A stretch of DNA of 40,816 bases, from the NCBI RefSeq assembly GCF_002081825.1, contig NZ_MUKU01000043.1:1-40816 (forward strand), given 5' to 3'. The DNA is from Chromobacterium haemolyticum. GTDB lineage: Bacteria; Pseudomonadota; Gammaproteobacteria; Burkholderiales; Chromobacteriaceae. Position 1 is the first letter of the stretch, and every line of letters starts with the position of its first letter. Below the pieces are notes generated by a model that was given only the letters and a program-made list of their open reading frames with translations, did not search any database and was not told the DNA's origin. Positions 24,016 to 31,100 of the stretch are shown here, piece after piece. The position numbers and the translations under genes were made by a program.

Positions 24016-24258
24016 CTCTTTCTGCTCGTCTACGAACCACTTGATCGGGAGTTCGCCACGCTCGCGGCGCGCCGCGACTGCGCGCCACCCGAAGGTCGAA
24101 AAGTAATGGATCCCGGCCTGGCGGTCATGAAACCGCGGCCTCCCATGAAAGCCCGCATTTAGCTGCCGCTGGAGCGCGAACGACTCGGCGCGCTTGCTCG
24201 GCGCGAAAAAAAACCGCGCACAGCGGTCGCGGCTCGACTCAGAAAGTTTCTCACAACG
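24001..24258 (-). CDS. Small open frame without a recognisable start codon
   Basis: 85 sense codons in the same frame as the preceding gene, directly after its TGA. High third-position GC and sensible composition in the second half (F-H-D-R-Q-A-G-I-H-Y-F-S-T-F-G-W-R-A-V-A and L-P-I-K-W-F-V-D-E-Q-K) suggest a real protein, ending neatly at a terminator. There is no ATG, GTG or TTG in frame, and a weak terminator (24206-24227) interrupts it. It could be a remnant or have lost its start. The competing 42-codon ATG frame at 24162 looks less protein-like. Confidence 0.3.
   Translation of the reverse strand, partial: RCEKLSESSRDRCARFFFAPSKRAESFALQRQLNAGFHGRPRFHDRQAGIHYFSTFGWRAVAARRERGELPIKWFVDEQKERPPK
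24206..24227 (-). terminator. Weak terminator after the 148-aa gene
   Basis: 5-bp stem ACCGC / GCGGT with a 5-nt loop, followed on the minus strand by eight T residues. Confidence 0.5.
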
Positions 24259-24705
24259 TCAATCCTTCACAAACGACAGCCAGTCCTTGTCGATCTTGCC
24301 GGTTGACTGGAAAGGCACCTGCTCAGCCGGCAGATCAACCCCCATAAGCCTGGCGACCTCCTGGCCGTCTAAATATTTGTCGCCAAGCTCAATCCACTTC
24401 ATAGCCATCAGAAAGCGCTCTTTTTGCGCTCGGGACTGAAAGCACACGGCGAACCAGTATTCCGAATCCACAACCAGCTCAAACCGTTTGTCTTCGTTCT
24501 TCGCTCGCTCACGGAACCCTCTTTGCACAGCATCCAGATCAGCAAGGCTATCCGCTTCAATGTCTCCAGTGGGATCTGGCATTTGCACCAGCGCCGGCGC
24601 CTTGCGCGCCACCTTGGCCAACTCTGCGCTTTCACGAGCGCGCTTGGCCTTAGCCTTTGAGGCCTGGATGAGTTCCTGCTTTTTGGTAAGCTTTTCTTCA
24701 GCCAT
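24259..24705 (-). CDS. Phage protein coupled to the PAPS-reductase-like gene
   Basis: A 148-aa protein: a Lys/Ala-rich helical N-terminus (K-L-T-K-K-Q-E-L-I-Q-A-S-K-A-K-A-K-R), then a compact domain (F-E-L-V-V-D-S-E-Y-W-F-A-V-C-F-Q-S-R-A-Q-K-E-R-F-L-M-A-M) ending in D-K-Y-L-D-G-Q-E-V-A-R-L-M-G-V. I do not recognise a family with known function. ATG 24705 has GGGAGAAG upstream and lies inside the last codons of the PAPS-reductase-like gene, so the two are translationally coupled. Confidence 0.65.
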   Translation of the reverse strand: MAEEKLTKKQELIQASKAKAKRARESAELAKVARKAPALVQMPDPTGDIEADSLADLDAVQRGFRERAKNEDKRFELVVDSEYWFAVCFQSRAQKERFLMAMKWIELGDKYLDGQEVARLMGVDLPAEQVPFQSTGKIDKDWLSFVKD

Positions 24706-25396
24706 GCGTCTTCTCCCAGCGGAACACCTCAAGCTCGATCAAGGGAAACCATTCCAAAACCTTTTTGTAATCGCGTGGCAGGTGCTTTTTCATCGGCAAG
24801 ATAAAACGCAGGTCCAGGCCATCGAAAGATCGCCCCCAAATTTTGTAATCGACGGGCAGCCGAACATTTGCCTTCTTGAACGCGGTGATTAAATCAGCCT
24901 TCCTCCAATCCCAAACGGGATGAAAGCGGAGTTGTTTGTAGCTAACCGGCCCATGCGTCATGATGGCGATTCTGCGCATTGGACTGTCCGCCGCGCGAAC
25001 CCCATCTGCTACCAACATGTTTTGTGGCAAGCCCTCACTCTCCACGATCGCCCGTTGGATGTCGGTGTACTCAAAGTTAGGCAAGCCGGCCTGCTCGATT
25101 ACCCGGCATCGCTCCGGGGGCTGGAAAATGAAGCTGTTCAACCAGCGATGCAATGACGGGTGCGGCAAACGCTTGATCTGAACGCCAAAAAAGCGTTCAT
25201 AATAATCAATTGACTCCTCAACAAACTCCAAGCCAGGCACCAGATAAAGATAATAGGGATGCACCGCGTCAAAATGAGGCTGTATGGCCAACATTGCCGC
25301 GATAGCATCCTTCCCAGTCGAAAAAGCCAGTAGCGTTTCACTCTGCCTCTTCCTGACCGCCTTTATGGTTTCCTCGCCTGATAGTGGCTGAGTCAC
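24698..25396 (-). CDS. Phage PAPS-reductase-like (adenine nucleotide alpha hydrolase) protein
   Basis: A 232-aa PP-loop ATPase-fold protein. The nucleotide loop reads A-F-S-T-G-K-D-A-I-A (canonical S-G-G-K-D-S), followed by Y-Y-L-Y-L-V-P-G-L-E-F-V. Later come R-A-A-D-S-P-M-R-R and F-H-P-V-W-D-W-R-K-A-D-L, typical of phage PAPS-reductase/DndC-like relatives (cf. IbrA). Sulfate reduction is unlikely in a phage; nucleic-acid or regulatory roles have been proposed. The start is GTG 25396, preceded by GGGAGGG and overlapping the upstream TGA (GTGA). An ATG at 25411 is possible. Confidence 0.78.
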   Translation of the reverse strand: MTQPLSGEETIKAVRKRQSETLLAFSTGKDAIAAMLAIQPHFDAVHPYYLYLVPGLEFVEESIDYYERFFGVQIKRLPHPSLHRWLNSFIFQPPERCRVIEQAGLPNFEYTDIQRAIVESEGLPQNMLVADGVRAADSPMRRIAIMTHGPVSYKQLRFHPVWDWRKADLITAFKKANVRLPVDYKIWGRSFDGLDLRFILPMKKHLPRDYKKVLEWFPLIELEVFRWEKTHG

Positions 25397-25665
25397 GGCG
25401 TCCCTCCCCATATTCGACCAAAACCGGCCTTTTCTACTAAAATTGCCCAGCAAGCATAGGGAATGGGCTTATCGGGCTCTCCAATCCATCGTCGTACTGT
25501 TCGCGAAGTCACTCCGACTAATTCTCCGACATCACTACCCGTAAGGTTGCCTGCGCCTCTTAAAATCAATTTTATTTCTTCAGGCGTCGGCGGCATCCAA
25601 CCCTTGGCAAACGGCAAAAAACATTCGGGCCGAATCGTTCCGCCATACACTTGGATTTTTTCCAT
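25393..25665 (-). CDS. Small HTH DNA-binding protein
   Basis: A 90-aa protein with an XRE/YdaS-like helix-turn-helix: E-E-I-K-L-I-L-R, L-T-G-S-D-V-G-E-L-V-G-V-T-S-R-T-V-R-R-W-I, then P-I-P-Y-A-C-W-A-I-L-V-E-K-A-G. Probable regulator; a natural candidate to bind the palindromes around 26207 and 26298, though nothing proves this. The start at 25665 follows AAGGAAT. Stop and next start overlap (GTGA). A GC hairpin (25689-25705) separates it from radC. Confidence 0.75.
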   Translation of the reverse strand: MEKIQVYGGTIRPECFLPFAKGWMPPTPEEIKLILRGAGNLTGSDVGELVGVTSRTVRRWIGEPDKPIPYACWAILVEKAGFGRIWGGTP

Positions 25666-25688
25666 TGCTATTCCTTGCTTCGTTATTA

Positions 25689-25705
25689 GGCGGGCAATGC
25701 CCGCC
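25689..25705. terminator. GC hairpin between radC-like and HTH genes
   Basis: Perfect 7-bp stem GGCGGGC / GCCCGCC with loop AAT, 6 bp past the radC-like stop. No T run, so it may be an mRNA-stability or attenuation hairpin. Confidence 0.45.
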
Positions 25706-25710
25706 AAACG

Positions 25711-26157
25711 CTATAGCAAACCTTTATCAGCAAATGAGAATGTTGTATTGCCAGCCACAATAACATGATCCACCAATTGAACTTCAATCACTTTTAGACT
25801 GTCATTCAGGGACACTGTTAGGTTTTTATCAGCCGGTGACGGATAGGCCACTCCACCAGGATGGTTGTGACTAATAATGATAGCTGCCGCATTATGGTGA
25901 AGAACGGCTTTAATGATCTCGCGCGGATAGACGCGACATTCTGTCAAACTCCCAACGAACATGGGCTCATACGCAATAAGTCGCATATGAACATCTAAGA
26001 AGATTAAAGATAAAATCTCCTGTTCCTCAAGAGCCAATTGCAACACAAGATATTTTTTCACCAAATCCGGACTATTCAACAGAACTCCAGGGCGCTTTAA
26101 ATGGCTTTCAACTATATCTAGAGCCTTGTTGATAGCCTTGATCTCATTTGCATTCAT
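25711..26157 (-). CDS. RadC-like JAB/MPN domain protein
   Basis: A 148-aa RadC-type JAMM metalloprotease-fold protein lacking the N-terminal helix-hairpin-helix of chromosomal RadC, as is usual for phage and plasmid copies. The metal motif is complete: S-H-N-H-P-G-G (His97, His99) ... S-P-A-D (Asp110). It is often found with antirestriction and defence genes; the biochemical role is unsettled. The start at 26157 has CCGGAGC upstream. It diverges from the antirestriction gene across a 200-bp region with two related palindromes. Confidence 0.88.
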   Translation of the reverse strand: MNANEIKAINKALDIVESHLKRPGVLLNSPDLVKKYLVLQLALEEQEILSLIFLDVHMRLIAYEPMFVGSLTECRVYPREIIKAVLHHNAAAIIISHNHPGGVAYPSPADKNLTVSLNDSLKVIEVQLVDHVIVAGNTTFSFADKGLL

Positions 26158-26206
26158 CGGTTTGCTCCGGTTTTGACCTGCCAGAAGGCGGCCTTCACAA
26201 GCAATT

Positions 26207-26223
26207 TAGGACATTATGTCCTA
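26207..26223. promoter_or_regulatory. Palindromic operator TAGGACAT-T-ATGTCCTA
   Basis: Perfect 8+1+8 palindrome, 50 bp upstream of the radC-like start on the minus strand. A second, imperfect copy lies 91 bp away near the antirestriction gene. Likely a regulator-binding site for the divergent pair; the regulator is unknown. Confidence 0.6.
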
Positions 26224-26297
26224 ACGGTCAAGCCACAAAATCAATTTGTTGCATACATGCATCATTTTACACAAAGGAGCTATATACCCTTGATTGC

Positions 26298-26314
26298 TAG
26301 GACATTTTGACCTA
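26298..26314. promoter_or_regulatory. Second, degenerate copy of the TAGGACAT operator
   Basis: TAGGACAT-T-TTGACCTA matches the palindrome at 26207 in all but two positions. It lies 51 bp before the antirestriction ATG, where it could control that promoter. Confidence 0.5.
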
Positions 26315-26364
26315 ACTTCCCCACTGAAGGCCAGCTCATGCTAGGTCACAACCGGAGAAATCTG

Positions 26365-26793
26365 ATGACTACGACAAGAGACCATATCCAATCCGCTAAA
26401 GTCCCTACATGCTCGCGCAGCCAGTTCCTTCCTGACTTTTTTGGGCTCAGCCTGATGATTCAGGGCGAAAATTTGGTTTACTCTTGGATGGAGGCTCTAT
26501 CCACTGACTACAACGGTGGATCTTGGATATTCTATAAATTATCGAATAACGGGTATTTTATGGCTCCCGATGCAAGACAGAATTTCAAAATCTCATGCCC
26601 AGGCAATTATTTTGAAGGCGAAATGTCTGCACCGGCAGCCGGTATAGTTGCCACGCTTTTTGCAATTAACCAGTTGCTATTCAGCAAACTAAGCCCCCGC
26701 TCTACCGAGCATTTGACTCATTGCTATCACCGGTTGCTGGCGTTTGCAAAGCAGCATGAAGAAGCGAGTCAAATCCTCTCCGCAATAGACTAA
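26365..26793 (+). CDS. Antirestriction protein (ArdB/KlcA family)
   Basis: A 142-aa protein with the family blocks F-L-P-D-F-F-G, W-M-E-A-L-S-T-D-Y-N-G-G-S-W-I-F-Y, F-M-A-P and A-A-G-I-V-A-T-L-F-A-I-N. ArdB/KlcA proteins inhibit type I restriction without mimicking DNA, protecting incoming DNA. The start at ATG 26365 has CCGGAGA upstream; the frame opens at 26338. It is transcribed opposite to the surrounding phage genes and converges with the methyltransferase. Confidence 0.9.
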   Translation: MTTTRDHIQSAKVPTCSRSQFLPDFFGLSLMIQGENLVYSWMEALSTDYNGGSWIFYKLSNNGYFMAPDARQNFKISCPGNYFEGEMSAPAAGIVATLFAINQLLFSKLSPRSTEHLTHCYHRLLAFAKQHEEASQILSAID

Positions 26794-26809
26794 GTAGACG
26801 AACACTCCA

Positions 26810-27634
26810 TCACATAGCCCTGATCAAGTGCCCCGCGATCCACGCCGCGATTTGCGGGGCAACGGCGTTGCCGGCAGCATGAGCCTCTGTAAAGTTGGTC
26901 GCATCCAGTCCGAGGCAAAGCCCATGATCGTCAGACGCTCGGGCCCTGTCAGCCATCGCACGCCATCCGTTGGACTCAACGACGATGTTGGCGCCGCTAA
27001 GATCAACCTGGCTAGGCGATGATCCTGCAAGTAAGGTAGGAAAAGGTTTCTGCGATTGTCCCGTAATCTCCTGCCTTGGTAACACTCCCATTGGCGCGGC
27101 GTCAGCCAGCAACTCCACGGGGGGATGCTCGCGAAGACCTGCGACAATGAATACCCTTCGGCGGCTCGTGGGGATTCCGAAATATTGAGCATTAAGCACC
27201 CGCCAATATCCCACATACCCGCATTCGGCAAGCGTTGAAATGACTTCCTGGAAGTCTCGGCCATGTCCGCAAGAGAGCAGCCCCGTGACGTTTTCAAGGA
27301 CCAGCCAGCGAGGCTGAAGCTCGGTTGCAATGCGGCAGACTTCGTAGAACAGCCCTGAGCGTTCGCCCTCCAGCCCTCTTCGCTTGCCCATGGTTGAGAG
27401 GTCTTGGCATGGGAAACCTCCGACAATGACGTCAACCCGTTCAAGGCCGGCGCCGACTGCTCGGACGTCTTCATACTGCTTTGCATGGGGGAATCGGTCG
27501 GAGAGCACTGCTCTGCATATGGGGTTGATTTCGACTTGCCAGACCGTTCTGAATCCTGCGTTTTCAAACCCAATGTCAAATCCGCCGATCCCGGCGAACA
27601 AGCTTCCAACTGTTGGTTTTGCTGAGGCATCCAT
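26810..27634 (-). CDS. C5-cytosine DNA methyltransferase
   Basis: A 274-aa Dcm-type methyltransferase. Motif I is S-L-F-A-G-I-G-G-F-D (11-20), motif IV G-G-F-P-C-Q-D-L-S with catalytic Cys76, motif VI L-V-L-E-N-V, motif VIII near S-R-R-R-V-F-I-V, and motifs IX-X at the end (G-N-A-V-A-P-Q-I-A). It is shorter than typical M.HhaI-like enzymes because the target-recognition stretch is small; the sequence it methylates cannot be told. No restriction partner is adjacent, so self-protection of phage DNA is likely. ATG 27634 is preceded by AAGGTG. A Com-like gene lies 45 bp upstream. Confidence 0.93.
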   Translation of the reverse strand: MDASAKPTVGSLFAGIGGFDIGFENAGFRTVWQVEINPICRAVLSDRFPHAKQYEDVRAVGAGLERVDVIVGGFPCQDLSTMGKRRGLEGERSGLFYEVCRIATELQPRWLVLENVTGLLSCGHGRDFQEVISTLAECGYVGYWRVLNAQYFGIPTSRRRVFIVAGLREHPPVELLADAAPMGVLPRQEITGQSQKPFPTLLAGSSPSQVDLSGANIVVESNGWRAMADRARASDDHGLCLGLDATNFTEAHAAGNAVAPQIAAWIAGHLIRAM

Positions 27635-27679
27635 GAGCACCTTGATGGCTGGCGCTCATGGACGCTCTGGATAGGGGCT

Positions 27680-27793
27680 CTAGGCCCTCCAGGTATTGAT
27701 CATCTTGCACCGCGGACATTTAATCGACAAATACGAATAAATGCCCTCCGCAAGCTTTCGTGAACAGTGTTTGCAACGGACCTCAATTGCCAC
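27680..27793 (-). CDS. Com-family zinc finger regulator
   Basis: A 37-aa protein: start GTG 27793, I-E-V-R-C-K-H-C (Cys7, Cys10), A-E-G-I-Y-S-Y-L-S-I-K-C-P-R-C-K (Cys26, Cys29). This is the zinc-binding core of phage Mu Com, which binds the mom mRNA leader and exposes its ribosome-binding site. Here the next gene is a DNA methyltransferase, the same regulator-then-modification order as Mu com-mom. No long ORF marks it because of its size. Shine-Dalgarno is weak (AAGAAGAG, far from the start). Confidence 0.7.
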   Translation of the reverse strand: MAIEVRCKHCSRKLAEGIYSYLSIKCPRCKMINTWRA

Positions 27794-28026
27794 GAATTTA
27801 CCCGCTCTTCTTGTTTTTGATGTGTGGAACGCAACTTCGGCACCACGTCGTCAATATACTAAAGCCTTGTGTTTATTGATATATGACCTGCCCAATTTCA
27901 TATATGCCGAACTGCAACAATTTGAACAAGCTAGCCGGCTTTAGCGCCAAAGCGGATTCATGGCCTCTTCCCTTCAGCTGTCGCTGGGCCATCTGGCGTG
28001 AAGAAATATGACAAAAAAAACTAACC

Positions 28027-28061
28027 AGTATTGATAATCATTCCCGTTTGTGGTGTAAGAT
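28027..28061 (+). promoter_or_regulatory. Fur box and promoter of the NRPS gene
   Basis: 28027-28045 matches the 19-bp Fur consensus at 14 positions, including an unbroken GATAATCATT core. TTGATA (28031) could be a -35 and TAAGAT (28056) a -10, although their 19-bp spacing is long. Iron-loaded Fur would block this promoter. The rest of 27794-28128 holds no gene that I can support. Confidence 0.7.
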
Positions 28062-28128
28062 TGCGGCTCTCACTTGATCTGCCCACGCATCATCGCGCAG
28101 GCATGGAACCGCATCGGCACGCCTTCTT

Positions 28129-31100
28129 ATGACTTTGACCGCTTCTCGCCTCCCCGTCAGCGCCGCGCAGCACGGCATCTGGATGGGGCAGCAACTTTCC
28201 CCGGACAACCCGAGTTACCTCACCGCCGAAGCCACGGAGTTGCGCGGCGCGTTGAACCTGGATGCCTTGCGCGACAGTGCCGCGGAGGTGTTGGCTCACT
28301 GCGCGGCGCTGAACATGCGCTTCGAGTTTGACGGCAGCCAGCTGTGGCAGCAGCCGGTGGCCGCACAGGCGGAGATTGCCTGCCTGGACTTCAGCGCGGA
28401 AGCGGAACCGGAAGCGGCGGCGCGGGCCTGGGTGGCTCAGGCGCTGGCGCGGCCGTGCGATCCGGCGCGGGACGCGCTCTATTTGGGCGCGGTGTTGAAG
28501 CTGGGGCCGGAGCGGCACTGGTGGTATCTGCAGACCCACCATATCGCGCTGGACGGCTTCGCCTACGGCCTGCTGAGCCAGGCGCTGGCGGCGCGCTACA
28601 GCGCCCGCGTCAAGCAGCAGGCCCTGCCGCCGCTGGCGGATTGGTCGCTGGACAAGATCGTCGCCGCCGATCACGCCTACCAGGCCAGCGAGGCCTGCGC
28701 GCAGGACCGCGCCTTCTGGCTGCAGCGCCAGGGCCGGCAGCCGGCGGCCAGCACGCTGGCGCCCGCCGCCTTGCTGGCGGACGGGGTGAACAAGGCCGAG
28801 CAATGGCTGAGCCCGGCGCAGATCGCCGCCTGGCAGGCCTCCGCCAAACAGCACGGCGTGGACTGGGGCGCTTGGCTGCTGGCGGCGGTGGGGGCTTGGC
28901 TGGCCAAACACAGCGGCCGCCGCGCGCTGACCCTGGGCCTGCCGGTGATGAACCGCCTGGGCACGCCAGCGCTGGCGGTGCCGTGCATGGCGATGAATAT
29001 CGCGCCGCTGAGCCTGCGGCTGGACGAAGAGCTGGGCGCGGCGGAGCTGAGCCGCCAGCTGGCGGACAGCCTGCGCGCGATCCGGCCGCATCAGCGCTAT
29101 CGCTACGAGCAGCTGCGCGGCGATCTGGCGCGCGTCGGCGGCCAGCAGCGCTTGTTCGGCGCGGTGGTGAACCTGATGCCTTTCGACCGCCGCGCGCCAT
29201 TCGCCGGCCTGGACAGCCGGGTGCTGCCGCTGGGCTCCGGCCCGGTGGAGGACGTGTCGATCAATTTCAGTCTGTTGAACACCGAATGGCGGCTGTGCCT
29301 GGAAGCCAACCCCAACGCCTATCCGCAGACGGAACTGGACGGCCTGCGCGACGATTTGCTGGCCTGGCTGGACGCCTGGGCCGGCCGCGCGCCGGACGCC
29401 GCGCTGAGCGAGTTGCTGCCGGAGCTGCCGCCGCTGAGCGTGCTGGACGGCGCGGCGCTGGAGCGCGAACCGCGGGAGGTGCTGAGCCTGATCCGCGCCG
29501 CCGCCGCCGCGCGGCCGGACGCGACGGCGCTGGAACAGGATGGCGAGCGCCTGTCCTACCGCGAGCTGTTGCAGCGCGTGCTGCAACTGGCCGGCCGCTT
29601 GCAAGCCGCCGGCCTGCAGGCGGAGGAACGGGTGGCCATCGTGCTGCCGCGCAGCCCGGAAGCCATTGTCGCCATCCTGGCCACGCTGTGGGCCGGCGGC
29701 TGCTATGTGCCGCTGGACCCGCACGGCCCGCCGACGCGGCTGGCCATGGTGCTGGACGACGCGCAGCCGCGGCTGGCCGTTACCCTGAGCGCCTGGCGTC
29801 CGCTCTTGGGCGCCGTGCCGGCGCTGTGCCTGGACCTGCCGCCGCAACAGGACGCGCTAGCCGCCGCGGACCCGGCGCCGGCGGCTGAGCAAGCCGCTTA
29901 TCTGCTCTACACCTCCGGCTCCACCGGCAAGCCCAACGGCGTGCTGGTCAGCCACGGCGCGCTGGCCCAGTTCGTCAGCAGCGCCGGCCAGCTGTACCGC
30001 ATCGGCGCCGACGAACGCATTCTGCAATTCGCGCCGCTGCACTTTGACGCCAGCATCGAGGAAATCTTCCTGGCGCTGTGCCATGGCGGCACCCTGGTGC
30101 TGCGCACCGACGCGATGCTGGAATCCATGCCGGCCTTCGCCGCCGCGGTGGCGCGCCAGCGCATCAGCGTGCTGGACCTGCCCACCGCCTTCTGGCACGA
30201 ACTGGCCTTCGCCTTGCAGCCGGAACTGGCCGCGCAGCTGGCCAGCGTGCGGCTGACCATCATCGGCGGCGAAGCCGCGCTGCCGGAACGCGCCGGCCGC
30301 TGGCAGGCGCTGTTGCCCAGCAGCGTGCTGCTCAACAGCTATGGGCCCACCGAGGCCTCCATCATCGCCACCAGCGCCATCCTGTCCGGCCCCGGCGCGG
30401 TGTGGGACGGCGGAGACAGCGTGCCCATCGGCCTGCCGCGCCCCGGCGTGCGCGCCGTCATCGTCGACGAGCGCCTGCAGCCCGTGGCGCAGGGCGAGGA
30501 CGGCGAACTGTGCCTGCTGGGCGACGCACTGGCCATCGGCTACCTGGGCCGCGAAGAACTGACCGCGCGCCGCTTCGTCACCCTGGACGCCCTGCCCGGC
30601 GCGCCGCGCGCCTACCGCACCGGCGACCGCGCGCGTCTGAGCGACGGCCAGCTGCGCTTCCTGGGCCGGCTGGATCATGAAATGAAGATCAGCGGCCTGC
30701 GCATCGATCCGGCCGAAATCGAAAACGCGCTGCTGGCCTGCCCGGAGGTGCGCGAGGCCGCGGTGGTGGGCCTGCCGCTGGCCGGCGGCGGCTATACCCT
30801 GGCCGCCTTCCTCAGCGGCGGCGAGACCGAGCCGGCGACGATGCGCTCGCGCTTGGCCGAGGTGCTGCCGGCGGCGGCGATCCCGGATCATTGGCGCTGG
30901 CTGGACAGCCTGCCGCGCAACGTCAACGGCAAGATAGACCGCAAGCAGCTGGCCGCCGGCATGGAAGCGCAAGCGCCGGCCGCGGCGGAAGACGCCAGCC
31001 CGCTGGAACGTCAGGTGATGGAGGTGTGGCAGCAAGTGCTGGGCGTCACCCCGCCCAGCCGCCACGCCAATTTCTTCGAACTGGGCGGCAAATCGCTGCA

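Noticed and set aside
23824-24162. 112-codon plus-strand ORF upstream of terS
   Set aside because: It translates through two terminator hairpins and opposes the direction of all neighbouring genes.
26824-27630. 268-codon frame overlapping the methyltransferase on the same strand
   Set aside because: The methyltransferase frame holds all C5-MTase motifs; this frame is an offset reading.
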